Shown here one piece after another: positions 49,622 through 61,435 of a stretch of 64,000 nt of DNA. The notes below the pieces were generated by a model. It saw only the letters and a list, made by a program, of their open reading frames with translations. It was not told the DNA's origin and made no database searches. The position numbers were made by a program, and so were the translations under genes. Within the stretch, counting starts at the first letter, position 1. The number at the start of each line of letters is the position of its first letter. The stretch comes from Utricularia gibba (taxonomy: Eukaryota > Streptophyta > Magnoliopsida > Lamiales > Lentibulariaceae), in NCBI GenBank assembly GCA_002189035.1, contig CM007989.1, positions 3,534,001 to 3,598,000 on the forward strand. Reading direction: 5' to 3'.

Positions 49622-52317
49622 AACTGAAAAACAGCCCAAGTTTGATTATATATGCAGCCCAGGTGTAGTAAACATAATATACGATTTATGGGCCGGCCCA
49701 AGAATCATTTTTTTTTTCATTTTTATATATATTTAATTAAACCTACGCTATTAAATTATTCCCGCAATCACTCTCACTGTGGAAATGGAAATTAGATTTT
49801 TTATAGCACGTACTTTGAATACTATTCTAAAATATTTAAAAATTAAAGTTGATTAAAATATTTTTTAGTTTTTAAAAATACAAATAGGTCATTTTTTTTA
49901 ATTTAATAACCATTAAGTAGCATCATAGGAGAACCACACTATTGGCGTGTTCCTGATTAAAAATTACTAGTTTGACCATTTGTCCTTTCAAGGGGTGAGG
50001 ACAAATTGCATTTCACCCCCTCCAATAAAGCTAAATTCGAATGGTCCACATCAAACCATGTAGGTGCCAAATGAACCCCAGGCTGGTCATGTAAACCACA
50101 GAAATAATTTCTGTTTACCCCCTCAATTTATGAGAAATTCTTTTAAAAAAAAATCATATATATCCAGCTAGAGAACACCACGCGTGATTCATATTTATTA
50201 AATTTGCATTTATTACGTATTGAATGAAAGCGACGCCCGGCGACAATAATCCGAGGGGGGTGGGGTGCAAAGGCCTGCGGGGGCGGTGGGGGAGGGGCCC
50301 CTCCGGGAAATGGTGACACGTGTACGGCGAGGATGGAGTTGGGGTAATTGTAGATTGCATTATTGGTAGAGAATATGGATATCATCAATAGAGGCCATAT
50401 ATTAAACTCCAAAGGCTGAAAAGCCGCACCATCCCACATGCCCAAGATTTACTGGCCTTGAGTGGTCGGCACCCTCTGCTTTCCCGGTCAGCATCTACGT
50501 GGCAGCCACAAATAAATTTCCCATCCATTTAGAAAATATCCAATTCATTTTCATTTTTGGAATAAAATACATTTATGATTTTACAATATATTTTGAAAAT
50601 TCATTTTGAGAAAAAATAAATACTTATACTATGCAATGTAAGTTCACTGATCTAATCATGATATACTACATTCATTACGAATGAGAGGCGAAATATAATT
50701 AAATAAATAAATTCTTTTAATTTTGTATGATAAATTTTCTTCTAAAATTAACAATGTAAAATCATGATGATTAAATACCTGAAATAGATAATATTTTGTA
50801 AGTTAAACGTAGGTGTTATATGTAAGATCATCTTTACATGTTTTCGGAAATGCTGACATGTCATTTTCAAAAATTGATTTATTAGGTTTACTTTATTAAG
50901 TTTTCTTTACGTTTGTATCAATTTTCGGAAATCGTAATATTAAAATAAATATTATAAACTACATTTTAAATCATTTTTGAAAGGAAATCGGATTTACTCA
51001 TTTCCGTTTCCGGAAAAAATGAAAAACAAGTTTACTCGTTTTTGAAACATTTATCTCATTTTCGAAAATGTCACATCAGCATTTTCGGAAACAAGTAAAG
51101 ATGCTCTAATATGAATTAAATGGTGATTTTGTGTGAGGCTAATTAATTTCTTCGGTAGGAAGGTTACGTGAAGGCAATAAGCGAGTGGCCTTCTTTTTTT
51201 CTCTTCATGGCTTGAAAAGCAAAAAGGCAGAGATTTGTGATATATGTGTGTGTTTTTTTTTGGAATGGGTTGGGCATTTCATGTAATATAAAAAATATTA
51301 TTGGATAATATAAGGTGTAGGTGCGCCGCGCCATATCGGATGAGTGGAATTGGAGTAGGTTTTAGCATCGTGTCGTACTTGAAAGGGAGGAAGCTACATT
51401 GGACCATAGAAAAAAAGCAGTGACAGGAACACCAGGGAAAGGTAAAAAGTAAAATGTGTTAAAAAAAATTAGGAATCATGTCTCCACATGGGGTTGTGGT
51501 TGACGTGGCATATTTTTTTAGTAAGATTACCCAAATTATATATATACATATTATTAACATTAAAAGGTTATATTTTTAATATAAAAATAATATCAATATA
51601 ATAGAAGATGATACCATGTCTAGTTTAGATTTGCGTAATTGGATGCTTGGCCTTGGTCATTCAAATATTTTAAAAATAATTTATTATTAAATATGAATAA
51701 TTTATATTACAAAAAATGTGAGATTTTTCATTGTTGTGAAGTTGTAGAAACCTGAAATATATTTTATCACAAGCGCTTGTTGTAAATTATTTTTCAAGGA
51801 ACAAAATTAAATAGTTATTAGCTATGTTTGAAAAACCACTTCTCTGCTTAAAGAATCAACTTTTGTGTTAAGAATTAATTATCCTTTTCAAACATTACTC
51901 AATTATTTTTTTTATGAGCGATTATTTGAGAAATAACTCAATTCTATTACGTAGGAAATAATTGATTTTGAATATAATTTTGCAAATATATCTCTTTTGT
52001 ATAAATAATTGGAATTATTATTTTTAAAATAACTATTAATTTTTTATAATTTTATTTTAAATAAATCATTTAAAATATTATAATTTTAATATAAGTTTAT
52101 TACATTTATTATAATAGTATAACATATAAAATATATATAGATTTACGTACTATGCTATAATATAAATTATTCATATAATATGATTACTAAAAATATAGAT
52201 TAATGTGTCACTTACGAAAAATACTTTTCATTTTTTTGAATTTAATAGGTTACTATTGAGTCGAGTTTCAAAATGAAGACCCGCACAAACTGGGAATCTT
52301 TGGAAGCACCTTTGGTC
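49622..52317. other. AT-rich intergenic block; no gene recognised
   Basis: Long AT-rich stretches lie at 49730-49920, 50520-50830 and 51640-52240. 50230-50310 is a small G-rich island. A MITE lies at 50825-51107 (separate entry). The short frames at 50143-50445 are Pro/His artefacts of the G-rich island. Confidence 0.5.
50825..51107. mobile_element. MITE, 283 bp, with ~50-bp terminal inverted repeats
   Basis: The left end AGATCATCTTTACATGTTTT and the inverse of the right end AGAGCATCTTTACTTGTTTC continue as matched arms (CGGAAATGCTGACATG against CGAAAATGCTGATGTG) for about 50 bases. The flanks TATATGTA (50817-50824) and AATATGAA (51108-51115) are a plausible decayed 8-bp target duplication, suggesting a hAT-type element. 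The interior is AT-rich with repeated TTTTCGGAAA/TTTTCGAAAA words and no coding frame. Confidence 0.72.
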
Positions 52318-52327
52318 TATATAAATA
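52318..52327 (+). promoter_or_regulatory. TATA box of the small membrane-protein gene
   Basis: TATATAAATA lies 88 bases before the start codon at 52415, normal spacing for a plant core promoter and short leader. Confidence 0.55.
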
Positions 52328-52414
52328 AGCACCCCACCGGTTCCCACAATCTTGACCAATTGACAAAAAAAAAAAGGAAAAGAAACTTATTTTCTCCTCG
52401 ATCGGAGGTTCAAG

Positions 52415-52750
52415 ATGTCGACGGCGATAGTGTCCTCTCCGCCGCCGCTGCACCTCTGCTTCGTGCTCGTGATCCTGATGTCGTTCGTGGGAATGACGTG
52501 GTACGCCACCTACGAGAACATCGTCGGCGGATTCTTCGATCAGATAAAGCTTCTTCTCCTGGTGTCGCCGCTCATCATTTTAGGCGCCGTGCACTTCCTT
52601 GCCGCAGTTGACCGCCCTCCTTTCAACTTACTGCCGTCGCCGGAGAGAGACTCCTTTCACCGCGCCGGAGGAACTCCGTGGGGCGTCGGATTCCTCCTCG
52701 TCGTTCTCCTCTTCATGATCTCCTACCACTCTGACTTCAGAGTCGCTTGA
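52415..52750 (+). CDS. Small plant membrane protein with three hydrophobic segments
   Basis: Single exon, 111 residues, complete. Hydrophobic segments lie at about residues 13-30 (LCFVLVILMSFVGMTWY), 44-62 (KLLLLVSPLIILGAVHFLA) and 88-104 (GVGFLLVVLLFMISY). A short loop with DRPPFNLLPSPERDS lies between the second and third. This layout resembles an uncharacterised family of short plant transmembrane proteins. Codon use is GC-rich as in neighbouring real genes and a TATA box lies upstream, so I take it as real. Function unknown. Confidence 0.78.
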   Translation: MSTAIVSSPPPLHLCFVLVILMSFVGMTWYATYENIVGGFFDQIKLLLLVSPLIILGAVHFLAAVDRPPFNLLPSPERDSFHRAGGTPWGVGFLLVVLLFMISYHSDFRVA

Positions 52751-53680
52751 CCTCAAATCTAGTGTACTTTCTAGATAAGAAGCTTGTGCTAGTTTCCATG
52801 AACTCCCCTTTTCCCTGTAATCCTCAAGGTGAATACTGTTGTGAAGTTCCTTAATGCTTGTTTAGCTTTGCAGATCAGCAGAATAAGTGGAACCCTGAAA
52901 TTTATCACATAAAACAAGTACTTCAACCACCCCAATCCACAACAACGTCACCCTGAAAACTCGTCCTATGCATCATTTCTTCGCACAACACAACTCATTC
53001 CTGAAGTTCTCTGGGAGTGAGTGCTTAGCGTTGAAAAGATCCCTCTAAAACCAGTTGGGTTTCCTCAATAAAATGGCATAGCATCTCAATTTCTACTCAA
53101 AGAACACAACCAATAGCACGGGCTGCACCCTCCCACCCTGCAGCCTCCGATGTACGGCACGGAGGAGGCGGAGCTGATGATGGGCTGACTCATGCCTTCC
53201 GCAAATGGGTTTACGTGTTTTGGTATTCCATGGACGAGAGGTTATTCCGATTGCATTAAAACGGAAAAAAGAGAAGCCTCTGCCTTTGATTTTACCATCC
53301 AGGGCCCGGGGTTTTGCTGCTCAAAATTCTTCACTGAGAATTACCCGGCGACTGTGAACTGTGAAGCTCTCTCTCTCTCTGTTTTAAAAAGTGAAGTGGG
53401 CCGTCAGAAATGGGCCACCTAATTGCCCATATCTGATGGGCCTTCTGTCCAGTTCTAGGTAAGTAGCGTTCTCGTGTGTAAGTGGGCCCCATCACAGCCA
53501 GCTGGCGGAAACGGGAGTCAATTCCAATGGCCGGTCCCGTTGAAGCAATTTGACGTCCATCCCCTTGTTTGCTAGCCGACCCCGACCACAGTGTCGAGTT
53601 GAGTGTCGTGTTGTATAAAATGATGGAACGTTCTTCGAAAATATCTACCGACATTTCATTCCGAATAGCTGAAGCGGAAA
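52751..53680. other. Intergenic; no gene recognised
   Basis: 3' flank of the membrane-protein gene and promoter of the EF-hand gene. A short CT repeat lies near 53368-53381. The frames at 53192-53422 and 53331-53654 have no family resemblance. Confidence 0.45.
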
Positions 53681-54100
53681 ATGGGAGTAGTGATAATCGA
53701 CGGCACGACGGTGCGATCCTTCGTGGAGGACGAAGTTCAGTTTCAGAAAAGCGTAGACGAGGCCTTCGCCTTACTCGACGTCAACAACGACGGAGTTCTT
53801 TCCCGATCGGAGCTCCGCACCGCCTTCGAATCGCTGCGGCTCATCGAGACGCACTTCGGCGTCGACATCGCCACGCCGCCGGAGGAGCTGACTAGCTTTT
53901 ACGATTCGATTTTCGAGAAGTTTGATGACGATAAGAGCGGTGCGGTCGATCGGAAGGAATTCACCGAGGAATTCAGGAGAATACTGCTCGCGATCGCTGA
54001 TGGACTGGGATCGAACCCCATTCAGATGGCGGTGGAGGAGGACGGCCAGAGTTTTCTTAAGAAGGCGGCGGATCTGGAGGCGGCGAAGTTGAGCCGTTGA
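53681..54100 (+). CDS. EF-hand calcium-binding protein, 139 residues
   Basis: Single exon, complete. EF-hand 1 loop: DVNNDGVLSRSE (residues ~33-44). EF-hand 2 loop: DDDKSGAVDRKE (~81-92). Both carry acidic residues at 1, 3, 5 and a Gly at 6; position 12 is Glu in each. The leading VIIDGTTVRSFVEDE and the tail NPIQMAVEEDGQSFLKKAAD match a plant family of two-EF-hand soluble proteins of unknown role. There is no signal peptide or membrane segment. It is unrelated in layout to the EF-hand gene at 34.8 kb. Confidence 0.88.
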   Translation: MGVVIIDGTTVRSFVEDEVQFQKSVDEAFALLDVNNDGVLSRSELRTAFESLRLIETHFGVDIATPPEELTSFYDSIFEKFDDDKSGAVDRKEFTEEFRRILLAIADGLGSNPIQMAVEEDGQSFLKKAADLEAAKLSR

Positions 54101-54539
54101 TTTCGTCGTACCAACCAGCTGTGTTTAATCTCATCCAATAAATGCGATCGATGCGCTTCGTTGTCTTTACGCAAATAACTCGTGATGTGATTAATCTAGT
54201 TGAGTAAACTACGTTCTATTGTAATTTGGATAAAAAACCCTGACTTTGGGCTGGGTTTAAGGGTTTAATGGATCACTCCAAATAGTCTTTTTAAAAGTCC
54301 AATCCTAAAACAAGGAAGCTTCTTTGTGACACCACGCAGCCATTGGTGGATTGCTCTGCTTGGTCACCCATTCCGTTGTGCATATACGTTCTCATTGTGA
54401 TCGCATGTCCAGCTTGATCGACTTCTCCGAGAATCAGGTTTTTTGTTCTCAATTTGGTGATTAGTTTACTATTTGTAATCTGTTTTCATTACTGAGACAT
54501 GATATGCTGATTCAGCTGAACTTCAGGGGTTTTTGAGCA
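54101..54539. other. Intergenic between EF-hand gene and citrate synthase pseudogene
   Basis: Probably the 3' UTR of the EF-hand gene followed by the old promoter and leader of the citrate synthase copy. No other feature seen. Confidence 0.4.
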
Positions 54540-57500
54540 ATGGTACTTCATAGGTGCCTTTCCCTTCTCTCCAAGCTGCGATCACGTGCTGTAACTCTTG
54601 TATGGTAGTTGGGAGCGTAGATTACCAATCATATTTAAAGAGTGACAGAATCTAAATGAAATTTATTCAATTAATTTGAAGTTTAAGGATCCGCAGTGTC
54701 TGTTTTTTTGGTTATCGGTGAAGAAAGCCCTGAAATGTTCTTTTTTTGGCGTTTAATAGGTCCAGCACCCAGGTCTATATAGTTCTATTCGGGGGCTTCA
54801 TCTCAGCCTTCCACCGATGTTGTAAGCTCTGATTATGCATGTTCTAGGCTTCTTCAGATTATTACAAAGTTGTTTCAAAATGCTCTATTTTTAGTGTTGA
54901 CTGTTCATCCCCAACTGAAAGAACTGATTCCAGAACAGCAGGTATTCTCAAGGCTAGAAAAAACGTGAACTTGTGCATCTCGGCTATCCAATTAGATAAC
55001 TGTGGAACAGCATCGACACAAGTATACTAAATGTGGTTTTACTTCATGAGCGCCTAAAGAGAATCAAGGCTGAATATGGTAAAGTTCAACTTGGGAATAT
55101 CACAGTAGATATGGTATGGTTAATGCATTTTAAAATGGATTTTAAAAATTCCTTTGGTTTTAGATGCTATGCTTGGTAGCAACGCATTCCATTACCCAAA
55201 ACTGACCTTAGGCATTTTGAAAAAGGTTATTGGTGGAATGAGAGGAATGACAAGCTTATTATGGAAAACATCATGGCTTAATCCCGAAGAGATAGAAAAT
55301 CTAGCATCAAAATTAGGTTCCAAGTCATTATAGCTGTTATGTATGACGTGAAGTTTCAACTTTCTTCTTTTTTTCATGAAATATTGAGGTTTTTTTAATT
55401 GTACATGGGGAATTCGCTTCAGGGGTTTATCCATTCCAGAATGCCAGAAGCTGTTGCCTTCAGCTATTCCTGGAGGAGAACCTTTACCTGAAGGTCTTCT
55501 GTGGCTTCTTTTGACTGGAAAAGTAGGTCATAAATGGTACTTGCTGGTATACTTTTCATCTCAATTTTGCTCTTGTTTTTTGATGTAGCACTGATACTTT
55601 TTTTTTTACCCAAATTATCTTTTCCTTTTACCTCGCTTGTTTAGGTCCCAACAAAAGAAAAACTTTATTCATTATCCAAGGAGTTGAAAAGTCGAGCTGC
55701 AGTTCCAGGTCCGTGTTGTGTATCATTTTTAGTGTGTGAGAATTTCCGATTTCTAAATACTTATTTGCTTATTCAGAAGCCTCATTTCTTCATGTTCCAG
55801 ATCTTGTTTATAAAACTATTGATGCTTTACCTGTTACTGCTCATCCAATGACTCAGATTGCCACTGGAGTGATGGCCCTTCAGGTAGATAAATGGAGTCA
55901 TTACATGTGTAATCATGCATTTGGTATTGCTTCCTTGGATACATGAAAATTCCTTGTCATGTATTTGAGATTCTTGAACTTGGAAAACAAGTCTTTTAAA
56001 AATTGTGTCAGCGTTCCCTTTTTACCATTAGCTGTTACTGTTAGAATAGTCCCATGTATTTACAATGCATTATTTAATCTTTATCTATTTATTATGCTAA
56101 CCAAGCATCTCTATAAGGCTGGGCACTCCCTATTCTTATTTTAATTTCAACTATAAAAAATGGAAGCAAACATGGTTAATGTTTTCTTTTTTTTTCTGTA
56201 GATCCAAAGTGAGTTCCAGAAGGCATATGAGAAGGGAATCCACAAGTCGAAATAGGTTTTTTATGAAGAAATTCGAAAGGCCTCTTTTATGGGTAAACAA
56301 GCATTATTTGCAGGTACTGGGAACCTGCACACGAGGACTCCCTTTATGTAACAATACATGCGTATGTCGTTCAGTTGATGCCTATTTTGCCTAATAATAA
56401 TTCCTCCGAGTGATAAAATTTTAGAGTTTTCCATGTTTTTCATGCATGCTGCAGCAATCATGAAGGTGGAAATGTTAGTGCCCTCACCGGTCATCTGGCA
56501 ATGTGTTTATTTAGAACACTCGTGTATCTATTTTATTGCTGATACGCTCCAAAATTTATTAGACCTGTGTCTTGGATTGTATTGATAATAAAATGCTGAT
56601 TGCAGGGCGCCAGTGCACTTTCTGATCCATATCTATCTTTTGCTGCTGCGTTAAATGTTTTGGCCAGTCCTCTTCATGGTTTGGCTAATCAGGTGCCGAA
56701 TGGTCTTTTCAAAATATGCTTTAGCATCTGTGTAGGCATTTGAATTAAAATAGCTGTAAATCATCTTTGTGATGGCTAGTCAGGTGCCTTCGTGTTACTC
56801 TGGATCAAATCTGTTGTTCAAGAATGTGGTGAAAATGCCAGCAAAGAGAACTTAAAAGATTTTGGAAAACGCTGAACAGTGGCAGGGTGAAGTTGTTACC
56901 TCGTTTACTGTCTGTGGTGTCCATATCAACATGCATTGTTCTCACGATCTCTCTGTACTGTTGTATGGTGACACCTTAGTCATGGTGTTCTGCGTAAGAC
57001 CGACCCAAGATACACATGCCAAAAAGAATTTGCTCTGAAGCACTTACCTGATGATCCAATGTTCAAAATTTTCAGTAATTGTAGTTTAGTAGTCCCCTTG
57101 TCGCTTCGAAGTAGCACACAATTTTTAATTTAAACCGTCTTCTGGGTTTTTAATTTCTACAGGTTTCAAATCTCTACGTGGTGGTGCCCAAATACTCTTG
57201 GAACTTGGAAAGATATTTACCTATGAGATTCACTTAAATTAGGTACCTCCGCCAATAGATTCACCGTTGTCATGTGTCAGAGTTGAAGCTCTCAATCAAC
57301 TCTAAACGCACCCTTGTTGATCTCGTATCTGAACTGCATTGTTGCTGGGGTTGAAATTCACAGGTGAAAAATCCATGGCCAAATGTCGATGCCCACAGTG
57401 GTGTATTGCTCAGTCATTATGGTTTAACGGAAGCCAGGTATTGGATTTGTATTCTACATCTACATATCTCAAATGGTGGCATTTCCCTGACTGACAGTAT

Positions 57501-57746
57501 GTTCCTCCTCCTTACTTTCTTAATAGATATTACATTGTTCTTTTTGGCGTCTCAAGAGCAATTGGAATATGTTCGCAGGTTTCTTCCATGTCTTCTTCAA
57601 GCCGTTTCTCCTATTCCATGTCTTTCTTTTGGCTTCTCCCTCATGTTGCTTTCATATATTTTTCCCTTAGCTGATATGGGACCGAGCGCTTGGAATACCA
57701 CTGGAGAGCCCCAAGAGTGTTAAATGGAATGGTTAGAAAACCACTG
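54540..57746 (+). pseudogene. Mitochondrial citrate synthase pseudogene (intron-containing)
   Basis: The start MVLHRCLSLLSKLRSRAVT resembles the presequence. The following exons keep introns: [110 protein letters not shown]. Then WEPAHEDSL runs directly into YVTIH, losing about 55 codons plus introns. The next parts are HEGGNVSALTGHLA (His to Leu) and [14 protein letters not shown] (two Gly changed). VLLWIKSVVQECGENASK follows with a 4-base loss soon after, then [30 protein letters not shown] and [12 protein letters not shown]. The end needs one more base and stops at 57736 or 57746. Retained introns mean a duplicated, not retroposed, copy. Damage is multiple and includes conserved residues, so it is unlikely to be active. 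Confidence 0.85.
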
Positions 57747-57879
57747 AGTTCCTTCTTTCAGGTACAGCCTTTTATTCGTCAATAAGCATTCGCTAGTGAA
57801 GCCTCTCATTCCCAGTGAAAGAACGAGACAGTACCATTGAAAAATGATGAGCCAGTTTTGTTGCATTATGCAGAGCAAT

Positions 57880-57995
57880 GATAGCACTACTTGATCATAT
57901 ACAACAGTCATTTACATTATCATTATGTTACTGAGCTACTAGGATTGATAGCACTACTTGATCACATCCAACAGTTATTTACATTATCATTATGT
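57880..57995. repeat. Tandem duplication, 49-bp unit (period 67)
   Basis: GATAGCACTACTTGATCATA at 57880 and GATAGCACTACTTGATCACA at 57947 begin two 49-base copies, differing at three positions and both ending TTACATTATCATTATGT. The spacer between copies is 18 bases. Confidence 0.85.
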
Positions 57996-58709
57996 CTGAA
58001 ATCAATGCTTTGTTTCTTCACGGTCATCCTTCTGGATTATCTTTTCATGAGATCCAATTGCCTTGATGATTACACATCCACAGTCCACTCACACACAAGA
58101 TCTCTCCACCCTCATCTTGCAACCATGAACCATAAATTTTCCATCTCTTCCAATTCCTGTGGTTATTTTTCAGCCTGATGAAGTCCAAATTCATCTTCAC
58201 AGAAAGCATAGTTTTTTTATTTCCTGTGGCCCTGAAACAATGTTTCCTACTGCTTTTTCCTCTGTTTCATTTACTGACAGGTTCAAATCTCATGGATGGG
58301 GAAGGGAGGACCCCCTGAGCCGAGCCATACATAAGAGCAGTTTTTGGTGGCTTGAGAAATGAGGCCCTAAAGTCCACTGTCCTCCCCTGTCTCCATGAAG
58401 CTCAACATCTGGACCACTTGTACGGCCCCATACCTTTACTGTAGTAAGAAAACAGCATTTTCAAACCAGTCATTTTGGATTCCCCTCTTGGCACCATTAT
58501 TTACCGTTAGGCTAATTATCCATCCGTACGTGAGTCAATTATCAGGTTGGATTTTGATTGTTTGGCGTGGAGAGAACAAGCCTTGGTGTGATGAAGCTTA
58601 TTATTGTTAATTATTATTTTCTTTTTTTTACTGTGTGGGGTTTTATGGCAAGGTGAATTATTGTGCGTCATAATTTGGGAATTCACTTGTCCCCATTTCC
58701 ATTGCACAT

Positions 58710-58718
58710 CAATCATTG
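58710..58718. promoter_or_regulatory. HD-Zip II binding site (CAATCATTG) in HD-Zip II promoter
   Basis: The pseudopalindrome CAATCATTG matches the published HD-Zip II target CAAT(C/G)ATTG and lies about 600 bases before the HD-Zip II start codon. Arabidopsis HD-Zip II genes are known to bind such sites in their own promoters. Single occurrence; function inferred. Confidence 0.45.
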
Positions 58719-59225
58719 ATTGGGGATTTGTCTCTTTCACACTTTCTCCAGGTCACGAAATTACATATCTACCCCCTCCCCCCAAACCCTAATTCATCAT
58801 CCAGTAAATTAAAAAATTCCACATTCAGTAAAAAAAAATATTATTATTATTTCTTCTTAATTACAAGAAGATGCTCCCGTGCTCCTACCCACCGGGACAC
58901 GTCATTTTCTAGATAAACATGCCTAACGAAGTTATCATATTATATTCCTTTTGCCCATCTTTTTTTGTAATAAAATAATATTTATGTAGTAATTTAGATT
59001 CTTTGGATTATTTTAAGTCGAAAATGTGTTTTTTTTTCTTTTTGAAAAAAAATGAAAAAGGCGAGGCGGGTAGGTGTACTAAATAGGATCCTATGAAAAA
59101 GGGGTGTGATTAAAGGGCTCGTCAAAATGATTACGTGGGTCAAACCCTAAATCCCCAATTTTGCGAGCATCATCAGCGACCCCAACAGCGGATCGAATCA
59201 TAACCTTGACTCTTCGATTCTTGTC

Positions 59226-59232
59226 TATAAAT
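59226..59232 (+). promoter_or_regulatory. TATA box of HD-Zip II gene
   Basis: TATAAAT lies 95 bases before the start codon at 59321, within normal plant spacing. Confidence 0.5.
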
Positions 59233-59320
59233 TATTCATTTACCTGCATTGTCTTTTTCACCTCCCTCCTTGTTGTTGTTCCCTTGTCTCCGGGGTTGAC
59301 GAGTTCGCCGCCCGCTGTTG

Positions 59321-60380
59321 ATGGAGCTTGATCTGAGCTTGGGAGGAGACGTTTTGGCTTCTCGGAAGAATAAGCCCGCGACCCAGAAAGCAGATTTTTT
59401 TGGGATTTATTTTCTGAAGGATGATAATGATGGCGGCACTTCGGAGGACGACGGAGCCGGCGAGGGTCCACTGCAGCTGAGTCTTCTTCCTCTTGGTCCC
59501 CCGAATTCTTGTGAAAATGGTGAGGGATTGGTGGTTTTGTGTTGTGTATACACCTGAGTGACAATTTGGAGTGTTTTTTTTAAAGGGAGTTCGGAAAATG
59601 GGTCGTCGGGAAACCGGCCGCCGCAAGAGGATGCTCTGTCGGGGAACAGCGTGGGCTCCTCCTTGCAAATGGATTTCGGGCTACTGAAACCCACCGGAAA
59701 TGAAAATGCTCAGGTGGGTAGCGGCGGGGGCGCTGCGGCGGAGAGAGGTAGCGACGATGAGGACAACGCTGTGAACACAAGAAAAAAGCTCCGATTATCT
59801 AAAGAACAGAGTGCTTTTCTCGAAGACAGCTTCAAAGAACACAGCACACTTAATCCCGTAAGTTCCCCCCGATTTATTTCATCAAAGAGCCTCGACTTTT
59901 ACAGGTGTTAACGAATTCTCCACAGAAACAAAAGATGGCGCTCGCGAAGCAGCTCAATCTCCGTCCCCGGCAAGTCGAAGTCTGGTTTCAGAACAGACGA
60001 GCAAGGTACTACTACTAGCAAAAAGATACGATTTTGAGAACCACCCAGAAAGAAAAAGAAGTCCTTGTTTTAATGGTGTTAGGACGAAGCTAAAGCAAAC
60101 GGAAGTGGACTGCGAGTATCTGAAGCGGTGCTGCGACGCGCTGACGGAGGAGAACCGGCGGCTGCAGAAAGAGGTGCGAGAGCTGAAGGCGCTGAAATCA
60201 GCGGCCCCATTCTACATGCAGGTCCCGGCGACGACGTTGACGATGTGCCCCTCTTGCGAGCGCGTAACGGGAAGCGCCGCCCCTCCGGGAGACGGTAAAT
60301 TATCGTCGTCGACGACAAGACCAAGATTTTTCCCGTTTCAGCAGCCTCCGAGCCATCCACATCAACCTGCCGCGTCATGA
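59321..60380 (+). CDS. Homeodomain-leucine zipper class II transcription factor (HAT-like)
   Basis: Four exons, 59321-59519, 59586-59857, 59926-60005 and 60083-60380, giving 282 residues with all phases consistent. An EAR-like LxLxL repression motif opens the protein (MELDLSLGG) and a second lies at [10 protein letters not shown]. The homeodomain runs from [20 protein letters not shown] through [20 protein letters not shown] to [18 protein letters not shown]. The leucine zipper follows ([20 protein letters not shown]). The class II C-terminal signature CPSCERV is present. Class II factors are mostly repressors in shade avoidance and leaf polarity. No lesion was seen. Confidence 0.95.
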
Positions 60381-60867
60381 ACATCATCATCACATCGTGG
60401 AGAAAATCAGAATTTCCCCAGCATTGTCCCTCTCTCAGTCTCTCCCCCCCCTTTTCTCCCCGTTGTGGTCCTTCCCCAGCCCTATAACCGTAAATACACA
60501 AACCTTTTCTTTCCTTGGCCTCCAAACACAACAACAACACACATTTTCGTCATCCCCATTCTCCATCCAACAACACAGAGCTGCAGTTCCATGGTAAATG
60601 TTCAGAAATTACCCTCATAACTTAGTTAAAAAAACACACACGCAAGTCCTCATTCATTGAGAGGGATGGGGGGGGGATGGTTGGTTTGTCCGGAGGCCAG
60701 GTGTATAATGTTGCGGGCACTGGCAGGAAGGAATCCTGGCTAGGGACCGGTGCGCAGCCTTGTTGTGCGTCTGCTGCTAATGAATCCAATCCAATAATGC
60801 TGCTGCATCATTGGCGACTCATGTTGGAGAAATAAAACCGCATCATGATGCGGGGTTGCTACTGCTG

Positions 60868-60886
60868 CGTGTGTGTGTGTGTGTGT
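60868..60886. repeat. (GT)n microsatellite
   Basis: Uninterrupted GT dinucleotide repeat of about nine copies. Confidence 0.8.
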
Positions 60887-61405
60887 CTCCACCCCCATCT
60901 GCTATCATTTGCATTGAATACTCCAGAGCAGGGCAGGCCTCTCGGAATGGAACCCTTTATTGATCGCATTCGTCACCACCAACAACTAACTTCCTTCCTA
61001 CCGAAGGTGTGTGCTTAAGGATCATTTAGATGCATTCTTTGATAGTGTGAAAGGCCGGGTATGAGCGGGGTGGGGCCATTTAATGTGCGGTCGTGTCATC
61101 ACACATTTATGTTTAATATTTAATTATAGCCCAATATGTCTGTTAAAGCCAGGGCTACCGAACCGAACCGAACCCGGCATTATTAATTCTCTGGGCCCCA
61201 CCACAATTCTCATACTTTTGAATTTAATTCTATAATTTCCTGACACGTGGCACATAAAAAAAAAAAAAAAAGAGGGACCGGGCACGAGGTACATGGCATG
61301 GGACTTGCTAGCATCATTCGCCATGCTCCCTTTTCACCACATGCTCTCTCTCACCTGCCAATAGCCACCATTTCATTTCTAAAGGGGCAACCGGGCTACG
61401 CCACA

Positions 61406-61435
61406 GACACGGACACGGACACGGACACGGACACG
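61406..61435. repeat. (GACACG)5 hexanucleotide repeat
   Basis: Five perfect copies of GACACG. It is translatable as alternating Asp-Thr in one frame, but no coding context exists. Confidence 0.9.

Larger units (their letters stand above)
57747..59320. other. Intergenic: pseudogene 3' flank and HD-Zip promoter
   Basis: Contains the 49-bp tandem repeat (57880-57995), AT-rich DNA at 58850-59060, a telo-box-like CAAACCCTAAAT near 59142-59153, a TATAAAT at 59226-59232 and a CAATCATTG site at 58710-58718. No gene recognised. Confidence 0.5.
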
